Program-made: the position numbers and the translations under genes
DNA from: Lamellibrachia satsuma
Taxonomy: Eukaryota > Annelida > Polychaeta > Sabellida > Siboglinidae
Reading direction: 5' to 3'
Assembly: GCA_033239005.1 (NCBI GenBank)
Contig: BSQZ01000030.1
Coordinates: 2,721,501 to 2,785,500, forward strand
DNA: 64,000 bases
Shown: positions 31,156-43,176 of the stretch, one piece after another
Position numbering within the stretch: position 1 is the first letter of the stretch
Layout: each line of letters begins with the position of its first letter
Notes under the pieces: generated by a model
The model's input: the letters and a program-made list of their open reading frames with translations, nothing else
Databases searched by the model: none
Told to the model about the DNA's origin: nothing

Positions 31156-33227
31156 GGGGCAGTGATTGGAAATATGTGTCAACTCTTGTTGTACTGCATT
31201 CTGTGAGCCCATGTGACAACGCCATGACAAACTGCTACCATTGTCTCTTTCTTTGCTGTCACCAATTACATCTGTCAAAGGCAGCATTTGTCAGTCACAG
31301 TTGGTCAGGTTGTGATTGATGAAGGTTAGGGTTAATATATATAGGCCACCATGCCATAGGACATAGTATTTCTAAAATAGCCTTCCCACACCTATCAAAC
31401 TGGCTTAGAGGTGACCATTTCTCATCAGTGTGCTGACTTCCAGTATAATTCACATTATAACTTCTGAAGTGCCACTTGACAAATAGAAAGTTGCTGAAGT
31501 TGCACACAGGTCGATGTAATTCAAAGTTTCGTGGGGGGGGCGGGAGGTTAAAATGACATCGGTTCTATGTAGTGTTTAACATCAGTGTTTTGAGATCATT
31601 ATTATTAAAATTAATGAAGCACTGGCACCAGTCTGGTGTGTACAAAACATATACGCAATCATAGAAATAATAAATATGTAGTATTATAGTTTTAAAATAT
31701 ATATTATATAAAATAGAGTATTAGTTTAAGATTAATAAATAAATATAATAAATAAATAATTAAAATAAATAAATAGCTAAAATACATGTTCGTAAAAAGT
31801 GTCCTCATTCAGAGTTATTCCTCAGTTGAAGTATGCACACTTAAATAGATAGGTTTTCAGTAGGTTCTTAAAAATGATTCATTTTAATCAAGAGAGCCAC
31901 ATATTTCCCCTTTCTTTGTCACAGACTACTTATGGTGCAGTGATGACGTCATAGTGATGTCATCCATGTGGCCCCTCCCCTGTCCTAATAAGACCTTTGT
32001 TGTCTGGCTTCGGCCATCTGTGCCTGCAGTCTCCCAGCATGATGGAGTGTTCTTCAACATGACATCCTACCATGGCATTGTCTGGAGAGACGTAGTTTGA
32101 GAGTGGCTAGTAATCACCAGCAGAAGCAGGATATGAGAGAAAACAGTGAATCTATTTGAACAAGCAATGGAATAATTTCATGATATACAGGTATAGCTTA
32201 ATTAAATAAAAAATAAATTGAGTGTCATATTTATACCATTATAGGTGTCATATTTGTTTGAATTAAATCTGACCCAAGCTTTGTAAGTGCACAGATAATA
32301 AAGTCTATATTAAATAATAAGCAAGTTTACACACCAGCAGACATTAATCACAATAACAAAAGTTTCGGAAAACATAAAAACACTTACTATTAAGTCACAT
32401 TTTCTGACCATTGTGCCAAGTGGCACTTATTGTACGCCAATGTGTTCTAATAACATGTTCAGTACCATGGTGGTACCATGTAACTGTCACTGCTGTAGTT
32501 TCCTGGGAAATGTGGGTGGCTCAACTAACCCAGTGACTCAACTAACACTCTACTGTTACAGTTAGAGTAGCTCCACTTTGGGGGAAAGTGTGGTTCAATT
32601 GAATATTCTAAATCATATCACTATCAATATCATTGTTTCCCAATATAGGAGCCACATTTGTACTTGTTACTGGCAACAGGTTTAAGCAAGCTTGGTTTCA
32701 TTCTGTTCAATGTCCATCTTGAATCACATTTTTATCAAACATACATCCTTTTTGCCCTGTAATCACCCTCTGACTAGACACCCTCTGACTAGCCACCCTC
32801 TGACTCAGTAGCTCTGTCATACCCTGGCTGTCAGTATCAGCAACAAAAATGTACTTCGAGAATTCAGGCTACTCGCAGATACTAATCACTGCTAATTAAT
32901 TAATTAAAGTGTGATTCCACCTGTCTGGGAAAGTAATTTTTCTGTGGTTATCATCTTGATTTAGTCAACCAGTCAATTTCAATTTGCATGTGGCATGGCT
33001 GTCTTTAAGTCTAAATGCCCTTTGTGCATATTTGTAGGGCAGTGTTGTGGTAGTTCCCAGGGCAGTCAGGATTCACTAATTGAATGAGTTGTTGAACTGA
33101 TCTCAGGTTATAATCCAGTTCAGTTTGACCTGTGCTGTCATCAGTTGGGCCATTGTGATGGAGCTGATACTACATGAATGTCAGATAATTTACGATACTT
33201 ATTGTATCTTACACACCATGATTTAGC
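31156..33227 (+). other. Presumed intronic DNA
   Basis: No exon is supported. AAATAAATAATTAAAATAAA-type low complexity lies at 31680-31790. A CRE/GC-box cluster lies at 31944-31980. Three ACCCTCTGACTAGAC-type 15-bp units lie at about 32765-32810. Confidence 0.4.
31944..31982. promoter_or_regulatory. CRE plus GC-box cluster
   Basis: A perfect TGACGTCA (31944-31951) is followed by TGATGTCATC (31955-31964) and by GGCCCCTCCCCTG (31971-31983). It is one of few CpG-containing spots in this stretch. It may mark an internal promoter or enhancer; no downstream exon could be confirmed. Confidence 0.25.
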
Positions 33228-33701
33228 ACTGTGGCAGTATGATAGGCCACTCACTGTGACAGTATGATAGGTCACTCAATGTGGCAGTATGATAGGTCAC
33301 TCAATGTGGCAGTATGATAGGTCACTCAATGTGGCAGTATGATAGGCCACTCACTGTGGCAGTATGATAGGTCACTCAATGTGGCAGTATGATAGGCCAC
33401 TCACTGTGGCAGTATGATAGGCCACTCACTGTGGCAGTATGATAGGTCACTCAATGTGGCAGTATGATAGGCCACTCACTGTGGCAGTATGATAGGCCAC
33501 TCACTGTGGCAGTATGATAGGCCACTCAATGTGACAGTATGATAGGTCACTCAATGTGGCAGTATGATAGGTCACTCAATGTGGCAGTATGATAGGTCAC
33601 TCAATGTGGCAGTATGATAGGCCACTCATTGTGGCAGTATGATAGGCCACTCATTGTGGCAGTATGATAGGCCACTCACTGTGACAGTACGATAGGCCAC
33701 C
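33228..33701. repeat. 25-bp tandem array
   Basis: About 19 units of GTGGCAGTATGATAGG plus YCACTCAMT. Two unit types (GGTCACTCAAT and GGCCACTCACT) alternate irregularly. It ends 16 bases before the target duplication of the hAT MITE. Confidence 0.95.
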
Positions 33702-33724
33702 ATCCTATAAGTATGTCATTAAAT

Positions 33725-34532
33725 CAGGGTTGAAAAAAATAATTATTTTTTTAGTAATTTTTTATTTAAATCGGATTTTTTTTTATCTGGTATATAGACA
33801 TTAATAAATTTTATATAGATGTTGATGTATTTATAAACTCTTTCAAATGTGTTCTATTCAAATCGATCTAGGTACTTGTCTTAACAGAGGGTACATGATT
33901 TTTGCTTATATAAAGACATCAGACAATGTCCACAAGGCCTCACCTCCTGTAGTTGCATAATCTGTCTTGGAAAGGAAAGCATGCTGTGTGTCTGTGGCTG
34001 TAGCAGGGCTAATTATTGTTTGCTGAGAGGGTGGATTAGCACCTGTCCAGGGCCCTGTGTACTCTAAGGGTGTCTAACCAGACTGCAAACTGGTACAGTA
34101 TTAAACAATTGTAGCCCAGACTGTCTCACTTGAGCCAACATACTGAATTGATAATAACTAGCACAAGCTATAAGTGGACTTTAACTCAGGGCTTCTGACT
34201 TGAAAAGATACTTCCTCTGGAAGACAACTTTGTGTGGCTTCACTGCATTCAAAAAGGGAATAGCTCAGACATACACAATGTCATAAAATATTTTACTGTC
34301 AGGCTATCTGGTGTCAATACAGCTACACAAGTGTGAACACTTTGTGCTTTTGTATTAAAAAACATACAAAACTGTGTTGATCTCAATGCTTGTAAAGAAT
34401 TATTTGTGCTAAATTCATATAAATCAGCGATTAAATAAATCGGAAGTAAAAAAAAAAAATTATAAATGAATTATTTTTTTGGAGTGATTTAAATCATGAT
34501 TTAAATCAAATGATTTAAATCAAACAACCCTG
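33725..34532. mobile_element. hAT MITE with perfect 8-bp target duplication
   Basis: Ends CAGGGTTG (33725-33732) and CAACCCTG (34525-34532) are exact inverted repeats. CATTAAAT directly flanks both sides (33717-33724 and 34533-34540). Eight-base duplications and CAGGG termini define hAT elements. Subterminal sequence is rich in ATTTAAATC repeats (for example ATGATTTAAATC near 34485-34520). There is no transposase frame in the 808 bp. Confidence 0.92.
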
Positions 34533-34666
34533 CATTAAATTGTGAATCAGTTGGATGTAGTCAAATAAAAAAGGCACATTTTTAGTGTTACCATTACACA
34601 CATGTTTAGGTCAGTACAATAGTGTTAATATGAACCATCATGTGTGTTGATTGTGCTAATACACTT

Positions 34667-35153
34667 AAAGGTGCTTAATCAATGACATTTTTTGCTTGTC
34701 TCATGTCAAATTAATTTTGCGAAACACCAAACCTACCTACCTAGTATCCACTGCAATATGCTAGCTTGTTTGTGCAACTTTTGTATGTAGTTTTTGTGAA
34801 ATCATCAGACAAACTCTTAAATTAGTTAATGCCTGTTCAAGCATTAACTGAAATGAAAATCGAAATGCTGAAAAATCGTGATTTTCTTCCTTGGTGAAAC
34901 TTTGTCATGTGATTGACAAAAGGATGGAAGTCATGCCCATGATCAGCATTGACCCACACAGTGTTTACAATTTTGGATATCTACTATTTGGATCCTTACC
35001 AGATCTAACAACTAAAGCCAAGTCTTTCGATGATTTGAACAAAGATAGGCATTTTTTTTTAAATCGAGTGTAGGTGTTACATAAACTATTCATACACTAC
35101 ATACTTGGACACCAATTTTTGCGATAGGCTAAATCAGTTGAGGAAGCAGTTTT
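34667..35153 (+). mobile_element. MITE, copy 1 of an inverted pair
   Basis: Ends AAAGGTGCTTAATCAA and TTGAGGAAGCAGTTTT (worn 16-bp TIRs; consensus AAAGSTGCTTCCTCAA). Inside are CCAAACCTACCTACCTAGTA, CATCAGACAAACTC, GGAAGTCATGCCCATGATCA and GATCCTTACCAGATCTAA, all found reversed in 38325-38822. TTAA borders the right end and is present at the left (34665-34668), so a TTAA target (piggyBac-like) is possible but unproven. The 60-codon open frame inside is not a gene. Confidence 0.8.
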
Positions 35154-37078
35154 AAGTATAATAATTAAATTGTTGTGGCTCAGTGTGGTCTACTCTAGTC
35201 AAATGAAGGAGGCAATTGTTCAGTATTACCATTATACTCCTGTTTAGGTAAATAAATGGTTAATGCATGAACTATCTAGATAAGTTACAATGATTGTGTT
35301 ATCAAAATAACCATGAAGAATAAAGATTGTATTAGTCACACTTATGTTTAAATATTAGAGTCAGACATTTCACATTAAAGTGAGTTGTCTTAAATGAAAA
35401 TTTAAAATAAATGTGATATTACACTCTTTGGTGTAACGTTGGAATGTGCCATGTTGGAATGTGTCATGTTGGAATGTGTCACGTTGGAATGTGTCACGTT
35501 GGAATGTTACTCCAAAAAGTTACACATTTTTGTCAATTACCTGGTTTGCCCGGATGTCACATGCCATGCATGCTATGTCACTGCACAAACCAAAATGAAA
35601 TATGGAATTGTTTGCACCGACACACAAGGTTATTTATCAAGCTTGCCAGTTGCCACATGCCTTTAATACTGCAATGTTCTGTCTGCTGATACATAGCGTA
35701 TGCACACTTATATAGGGCTATCTGTATGATACTGTGGCCTAGTATGTTACTGTGGCCTAGTATGTTACTGTGGCCTAGTATGTTACTAGCTGTAGTGATC
35801 GTATTGTTATCTTGTTCCGCTCATGTGTAAACATTATTGCCAGTTGTTTGGACAAGAACAATAATGGCTACATTACATTAACTAGTAGACTAGCATGGAA
35901 AATATGAAACGCCCCGTTTAAAGGAAATTATACGTATATAATTGATACATTGTCCACAAGAGAAAAATGTCCACAGACAATTGTCACAAAACAATGCATA
36001 AAGTAAAAGAGTCACCATGATATGTCCAGTGCTTGTCCACATAGAAGTGTCATAAAACAGTATACGCCTGTGTGTCCAAATACACAGTACCATGTTGTAA
36101 AGTGCAGAAGCTAGTCACAGGAAATAGATGGCCAATAAACCACGCATTCAGCAAATATGAATATGAGATAGTTCCAGTTGGTTTTAAATTAGTTAGTCAT
36201 AGCTAGCCAACCATGGCAAATATTTATTAATTAATGACCCTTAATGAGTCTAGTGTGGCTTTGCTGCATCTCCTGAGCAGAGAAGACCTGATAAATGATT
36301 AATGTTAGTTTTCAGGGTCTGTCCTTGTACCAAGTGTAGATGAATGGCGTGAACCAATATGAAATCACCTGTAATCAACCAATAGTTCCATCATCGCCAT
36401 TATGCCAAAGACATACAAATGCTTTTATAAATTTCAAAAATAATTTCAACAGGTGAAGCAATGGTAACTGCTTATTTTGTAAGGTTTGAAAACATCTGTA
36501 TGTTAAAAGAAATATTAATTTTTATTTTCATTTTGTTCAATATGAATGTGGTCATTTTTAAAGGGTTGTGTTGTGAACTCAAAATCATTGTAACAGCACT
36601 CCTCATTTCTCTTGTCTTGTTTTATATTGCATTGTGTATGGAATGATGACATCAAATTGTATTTAATTGATCATTAGACTCATGTGTTATTAAGGATTAT
36701 CACCACACTAGCGAGGCTGAATGTGTGAACTACAAACAGGCTATTTCAGAATGTTGATAAACATGTCTCTGTAGATAACTATTTATGTTGGCATTACTCA
36801 AGAGTGTGCTATGTCGATATTGTTTTCCTTTAGCTGAACTGAAGACACCTCCACAAATGCCATAACACACAGTTATCATCTGCTTGGCTGCACTTGTGTG
36901 GGATTTGAGAATGTTATCTGTTTTGTGCTATGCCATGATGTTTGCAAACACGTTGCATCACCACTTTCTGTAAAATGTGTTAGTTCATAGCTACTCTCTC
37001 TCTAAAGTGTTTCCTGAATGGTAAATCCTATGTTAAAGTTACAAAGTCATTTTATCCTAAAATGATGTTATATACTAT
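35154..37078 (+). other. Presumed intronic DNA with short tandem repeats
   Basis: No exon is recognised. Five 15-bp units (GTTGGAATGTGTCAC) at 35436-35510 and three 18-bp units (ACTGTGGCCTAGTATGTT) at 35731-35787. The remainder is AT-rich and CpG-poor. Confidence 0.45.
35436..35510. repeat. 15-bp tandem repeat, five copies
   Basis: Units of ACGTTGGAATGTGTC with CAT/CAC variants; five codons each, so short open frames result. Confidence 0.9.
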
Positions 37079-37300
37079 AAACTACATGTCTGTTCCAACA
37101 TATTCAATCACCAAATTTGTCTTGGTGAACCACAAGCTACACGTCTGTTCTAACATCTTCATTCACCAAGTGTGTCTTGGTGAACCACAAACTACACGTC
37201 TGTTCAAACATCTTCACTCATCAAGTGTGTCTTGGTGAACCACAAACTACACGTCTGTTCAAACATCTTAACTCACCAAGTGTGTCTTGGTGAACCACAA
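37079..37300. repeat. 54-bp tandem repeat, four copies, with internal hairpin
   Basis: Each unit contains ACTACACGTCTGTTCAAACA and CACCAAGTGTGTCTTGGTG. The latter is a perfect 7-bp stem (CACCAAG/CTTGGTG) with a 5-base loop. The array ends at the left edge of the MITE at 37299. Confidence 0.9.
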
Positions 37301-37739
37301 ATGAGTAATATTTTTATTATTTCACAGTCAGTTTACCTTTTTCTTCTTGTGATGACTATCAGCAATCTTCTTCAGATGACTGTCACTAGATGGCGACACC
37401 ATAGTCATTCTACGCAGACGTATCACTCTAGTGTGTGCCCAGAATCACATAGTAGACAGACAGTTGGACTGGAGAACAAGAAGCATCAAAGAAGCAATAT
37501 GGATAAGAAAAACCAAAGGCAGCATGAATCGAGATTAGGGCCAATACCAACTCTCATACATCTACAATGATATCCTAAAGGGCCATGTAGGGGGGCACAA
37601 ATCAAAGTGATACGTCTGCGTAGACGTACCGTGTCACCATCTAGCGGTAGTCATCTGAAGAAGATTGCTGATAGCAGTCAAAATGTCATGGGGAAAAAAG
37701 GTAAACTGAGTGTGAAATAAATGAAAATATTACTCATTT
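37299..37739. mobile_element. MITE with about 120-bp terminal inverted repeats
   Basis: Left end AAATGAGTAATATTTTTATT and right end (reverse complement) AAATGAGTAATATTTTCATT extend into long imperfect inverted repeats sharing CAGTTTACCTTTTT, ATCAGCAATCTTCTTCAGAT and TACGCAGACGTATCAC. About 190 bases of unique centre remain. Each arm holds a TAGATGGYGACAC motif. No target duplication could be fixed. The plus-strand open frame over the centre (to 37570) is not supported as a gene. Confidence 0.85.
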
Positions 37740-38324
37740 GAACTTCTAGTACAACTTGATACAGTGAATGGCAAACCCAATGAACCTATATTTCATGTGA
37801 TTATCATGTGATCACCAAGGCAAGGTAGATATTCTTGAAGTATGGAACAGAAAATAAGCTTGAAGCTTTACATTTGACAGAATCTCAAATAAAATGTGTA
37901 ATTGATTGACTGTTCAATGGTCACCTCTTAATCATTTGGTGTTAAATACTGTGTATTGTAAAGGTATGTCTGCAGACAGTAAACTGGTAGCTACATGAGT
38001 CGTGCATAAAGATGCCAGATATACTCTTTTAACATTCTGCAAGTGGTGCAATAATATGATATTGTTTTGTTTTCTCCATAAATAGTATTTCTAGTGCACA
38101 TTTGTTGTGTGATTTTAAATATCTAAGATGAAATGTTGCTTCAAAAAACTTGTGCATTTATTTGTAGTAATTTACAATAACTCTGAGATGTTTAAATATC
38201 AACACAATACATAATTTAGAATATACATTGTGTATGTAATACATGTTGCATACACCTGTATATACATCAATTGTGTATAATATGTATATGTAACGTACAA
38301 CCTGTATACATGGGCATTTCCTAT

Positions 38325-38822
38325 AAAGCTGCTTCCTCAAATGGTTCAGCCCATCGTGAATCCGGCTCACTAATGTCCAGATGTGTAGTGTGTGACTAGT
38401 TTAAGTAATGTGTGCAGTCTGTTTAATAAAAAAATTTATATTTTGTTCAAATCATCGAAACAATTGGCTTCAGTCATTAGATCTGGTAAGGATCAAAATA
38501 GTGGACATCCAAAATGGTAAGCACTATGCGAGTCAACGCTAATCATGGGCGTGACCTCCATCCTCTAGCCAATCAGATGACAAAGTTAAAAAATTTCACC
38601 AAGGGTGAAAATCTTGATTTTTCAGCATTTTGATTTTCACTTCACTTAATGTTAGAACAAGCATTAAGTAATTTAATAGTTTGTCTGATGATTTCACAAA
38701 AACTACATACAAAAGTTGCACAAATGTGCAAGCATGTTACATTGGATACTAGGTAGGTTTGGTTTTAAAAAAAAATTATTTAAAATGAGACTAGCAAAAA
38801 ATCAAATTGAGGAAGCACCTTT
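38325..38822 (-). mobile_element. MITE, copy 2 of the inverted pair
   Basis: Ends AAAGCTGCTTCCTCAA (38325-38340) and TTGAGGAAGCACCTTT (38807-38822) are 16-bp TIRs with one mismatch. The interior (GATCTGGTAAGGATC, GGGCGTGACCTCCATCC, GTTTGTCTGATGATTTCAC, ACTAGGTAGGTTTGG) is the reverse complement of 34667-35153. TTAA overlaps the right edge. Confidence 0.85.
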
Positions 38823-40102
38823 AAGATAAGCTTCTTATCCTACACAGCATTAAGGTTGGCATAATTTGAATAGATCAATTCAGTAGTTGTATTGTGATGT
38901 TGCCAGACAGGCCTGTAGTTGGCATTGTGACAACACAGTTAAATAGGAGTTTTATGAAAACATCACTTCCTCGTCCACAAATAGGTAACCACGATTGCCT
39001 CTGGGATAGGTCATTATTATAAGACCATGGTGCAGTTTTAACCTTAAAGTATATGGGAGGTTTTGTTTCAACAATTGTTAAATTTCTGCATTTTGAAGGA
39101 CCAATTTGTTAGATAAGTTTTGTTGTCACTTTCACTGTCAGTCCACCAAAAGCACAAATGTATACAAACGTATACATTCATGATGCATGCGCACATGTTT
39201 GTGGCATACATGTGTATACAGAAGTCTGTATGTATTTTTTATTAATTTTATTATCAATTTAAGATGTACTTTTGACTGTTAAGGTTAAGTGTCTAAAGCA
39301 ATCGTTCTGTTAGTGACCCCAGACACCACAACTCCAGCTCTCTTCAAGTATGTGGTTCTCAGATGGTACACGCTACTGTGTAAGAGTTTTTAAAAGACTG
39401 TGTGAAAAAGTACGTAATTTCATTGGTTCGTGATGTTTGTATGTCCCACGTCTGCTGCACAGTTTGCTCATTTGTGTAATGATTGATATACAATATCTTT
39501 TTGTACAGCTTCACCAGTATGTATGTTAACAAGATTTCTCTACAACAACACCTCTCTGGTATTCTGCATTGAAACCTTTAGCAAGTTCATGCAGTCTTGT
39601 ACATAGGTGGATACATCAGTGTCCTGGCTCTGTAGATTTTTGCACATACTTTGTTTTTATGAGTCTCCGTTTTTATTAATTACCTTTGACATGTGGACTC
39701 TTCCATGATATTTCCCACAGCGTCCAATAAAAACATTACTGCACTCAACCTTGGCACAAACACACACATTTTTTTCTGACAATGAGCTGATGAAAGAATT
39801 ATTGAATCTTGTACCTCATGATCCTGTACATGGATAACAGTGTGAGATGGTAATTAAATGTCATGCTTCACACTTGAAGCATCTCGGCACATCAATCGAC
39901 ACAACATCTTTCTGAATCTGACGTCACGTTCCACTAACTCAATTATTCATTGCTCTTCACTGATTGCTCTGATTGTTGAGTGTTTGGTGAGATTAAAGTT
40001 GTACATTGGTATGTCAGTCTGGGCGAAAGACTGAAGCTGATCGTTCTTCAGAGATGATCTTTCTGTATCATTTGACATTCTCTCTTTTCTCTTCTTCTTC
40101 AG
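38823..40102 (+). other. Presumed intronic DNA
   Basis: No repeat or exon is recognised until a polypyrimidine tract (TCTCTTTTCTCTTCTTCTTC) at 40081-40100 that leads into the small exon at 40103. Confidence 0.4.
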
Positions 40103-40141
40103 GTGTGCCCAAAGTCACTGGACCAGAACTGAAGCGCATTG
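40103..40141 (+). CDS. Candidate 39-nt cassette exon, protein unknown
   Basis: Bounded by a very strong acceptor (CTCTTCTTCTTCAG) and a consensus donor (G followed by GTGAGT). In the only sensible phase it encodes VPKVTGPELKRI with split codons at both ends (phase 1 to phase 1), so it could be skipped without a frameshift. I do not recognise the protein. The splice signals are among the best in the window; the peptide is too short to prove coding. It may belong to the same gene as the exons at 58 and 61 kb. Confidence 0.45.
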
Positions 40142-41806
40142 GTGAGTCTTTCATTCCTTGATTCTGATCTTGTTGCTTTGAAGCTACAAAGCTCCACTAT
40201 TAATGCTTTTTTGTTTGCATATCCACACAGGACATTAATTCTGATGTCTTCATACCGACCCAGACTCATTGGTATTCTGTGCAGGATATTGATTCACAAA
40301 GAGTCTTTTCCCATTCTCTTTTTGAATATTGTAAATCAAGGAAAATTAATTAGAAATGTTGTAATGTGAAGCATTGTCTTGCAGAACCAACAAACAGGTT
40401 CGCCTGACAATGTATTCATTTGTATGTCATGAAGATATCAGATTTGTCTTGAAGTTAATTTTCTAAGTTAACAGCCAGTGTTGTTCACAAGAATCTATCA
40501 CAATCATCATTATAATCATCACCATCCTCACTCATCCTTGGAGGGAATGGAAGCAAGTTCCCTCCACACTTCCTTGTCATCCATCAGTGAGTGAGAAGCT
40601 ACTATATGCATGAAATGTCTATGTGCACTCACTGAAGTCAGCTTTCTTGTGAGACAATCAATTTACAACCTTGTTTGTTGCCAATACTACTGATGAACAA
40701 GCGAACTGGACCAGTAGTTTGTGGTTAGCCATGTTTGTTAAATTTACTGGTGGAATAATCCCAACAGTGACCTGGCTAACCTGCTCAAAAATTGGTCACT
40801 TGATAGCTTGTTGGGTTCAAAACCCAAAAAACATGCTTGAATTGGGATGTCCAGAAGGTGGGTTTGTATTGTTCTCAATGAGTCCAATAATATTCTGTAA
40901 GGAGATCTAGCTGTGATAGTCTTTTTTGTTTGGTTATTAATTATAGTTAGAACTACTGGACATTCAGTGTGCTTTAGCAGACGTTTTGTTGAATGGTCGG
41001 TAATTTGAATAGAACACTGTTCAAGGCTGGTCAGATTCAGCAGCCCTGGTCGAGCTTCAGACTTCTCTCTATTCAATGCATGAGCCATTCAACCGAAAGT
41101 CTTTATGGTTTGTCCTGTCATTGCAGAAAGCCACATCAACAGTTTCACAGCAACTGGTTGGTCTCAGAAAATTAATTTTTTAATTGGCTTCCTTATAATG
41201 ATTTAATTTCAAGAGATATATATGGCAGGGGAGAATTCATCAGATTCACCATAAGAACATGATACACACTATTTTGCCCGTCTCCCAACTTGGACATAAT
41301 TTATATTCTGATTCTTGTCTCCTCCACTCATACAGCTACATCATTAATCATTTCCCTACAGCAATGAATCTATACACCTTTGAGACCTTTCCATCTATGT
41401 CGCTGCAGTGGTTGTGCCCACCCAACACCAGTGTGTGTTACTCCCGATTTCAGGGCACAGACCCAAGTTGATACATAGTGCATTTAAAACCCTGTGCATT
41501 GATTGGGTTTGGAGCACATGTTCTTCTCTTCTGATTATATAAAATCTGCCCATAAAACCACTGCTTGTAGACTGCATCCAGTTGGAACTCCTGAGGTGTC
41601 CATGTCCATCTCAGTGAGTGTGGACATTTGCAGCACACTGGGCAATCAAGCATCAACAGAATAGTCATGGTTCAGTGATTGTCATGCCTTTCTGTTCAGA
41701 TACTAGTAGATAACTTACATAATAGGTATTCAGTCCATGGGTTAGTCACATGCTTGTCAGATCATTTAGTGCTTTGGGTGGTCATAATAAGAGTCCTGTT
41801 TTAGAT

Positions 41807-41955
41807 TTAACAAGATTGCCACCCTAAATGATAAGCTCCAGATGACAAGTGGACAAGGAAGCCATTGGCTTATAGAGAATCTAAACATTTTTCATTTATC
41901 CATAGCCCCGTCCTTATCAGATATCTGTCAGTTTTATTTTTAAACATATTCACAC
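41807..41955 (-). mobile_element. Short family A LINE 3' end
   Basis: TTAACAAGATTGCCACC, GACAAGTGGACAAGGAAGCC, ATTGGCTTATAGAG and TTATCAGATATCTGTCA match the LINE 3' UTR in reverse, ending near TTTAAACATATTCACAC (about 41955). Confidence 0.85.
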
Positions 41956-42216
41956 ACAATCAGTAGAACACTTCATTCCAAGAATGCACACTTCAGATCA
42001 GAATTGTTAAGCTGTTTGTATGAACACACCACACACGACCAGTACTGATCATGCATAGTAATTGATGGTTGTAGAGTCATGAATTTTCTATAGGCTTTTG
42101 TTAGTTGGTATTTAGTTGTTAGACATTTATTAAATATTTTCAAGACTGCAGTAAAAGTTCACTGAGCTTAGTAGCAGAGCTACTCTTGGAGTGACCACAA
42201 CATCACTGGCCCATGA

Positions 42217-42349
42217 GATCACCACGAGTTGAGATCACAGTGATTGAGGTCACTGTGAGTTGAGATCACTGTGAGTTGATGTAACCGTGAGTTGAGGTCA
42301 CAATGAGTTGAAGTCACTGTGAATGGAGGTCACTGTGAGTTGAGGTTAC
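42217..42349. repeat. 16-bp degenerate tandem array
   Basis: About eight units of GTCACTGTGAGTTGAG with several substitutions, following GATCACCACGAGTTGA. Confidence 0.85.
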
Positions 42350-43176
42350 ATATAAATTTCTGTGATTTGTAAATGTGAGTAATTTTCACTAGCATAGATG
42401 ACAAATATGTGTAATAAGAACAGAAGTTATGATGTGATTAGTCCATATTATTCTGACTATCCCAGTGTATGTTATCTTCTGTTATGATGATGTCCAGCAA
42501 CAGTGAACACACCCAACCCTGTCCCATCCTGCCCTCTAGATGCCAGTTACTTTCATTTAATTGTTTGTCCAGTGCACATTAAGCCGGCTTTAATGGATGA
42601 AGACCTGTTAATAAATGTCAGGGAGCATATTCTAAAGCTGTTTGTGGCAACTCGAAGCTGTCAAATGTCAATAGGTTATTCCTCAGCTCTAAATTCACTA
42701 AGCCGTCTGACAGGTTGTTTACCATTTCTGTCAAGTTTAATATGTAGCACTGACCTCAGTTTTCAAATTGGTGATTTTCCATTGGATTTTACAGTGGACA
42801 CTATTACATATATGTGACATACACACTTACATGTGGTGTGCCTGTCACGTGACAGATAAAACACACAAGGTTTGCAGAATGAGATTGTAAATATACAGAA
42901 TTTGAAATAGTCTCATTGTGACACAGTTCACTGTAGTGGGGTAACAGTTGTGCCAATTACTTGTGGTTTTGGCACAATAAGAGTTTTAGTGGCGAAGGGT
43001 CAAAAGCTGTCTTAGACTGTGTGAGATCATGTTTTGAACTGGTTGTGGTTGAATGGTGTCATAAGGCTGTTTCTTCTGATCTCTGCAATGACAAATCCAG
43101 ATTTAGCAGTAATTCCTGTACATCTGATTCATGTCCAGCAGAAGAATTCATTATGACAGTAAATTATGTAATTTTA

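Larger units (their letters stand above)
40142..43176 (+). other. Presumed intronic DNA
   Basis: No exon is supported. It contains the minus-strand LINE tail at 41807-41955 and a 16-bp array at 42217-42349. The phrase CAGCACACTGGG (41632) resembles the subterminal motif of the 27609 MITE, but no element is delimited. Confidence 0.4.

Noticed and set aside
31995..32100. Exon after CTGTGCCTGCAG reading QHDGVFFNMTSYHGIVWRDV
   Set aside because: Ends in TGA within 25 codons, no donor, no other support; possibly chance.
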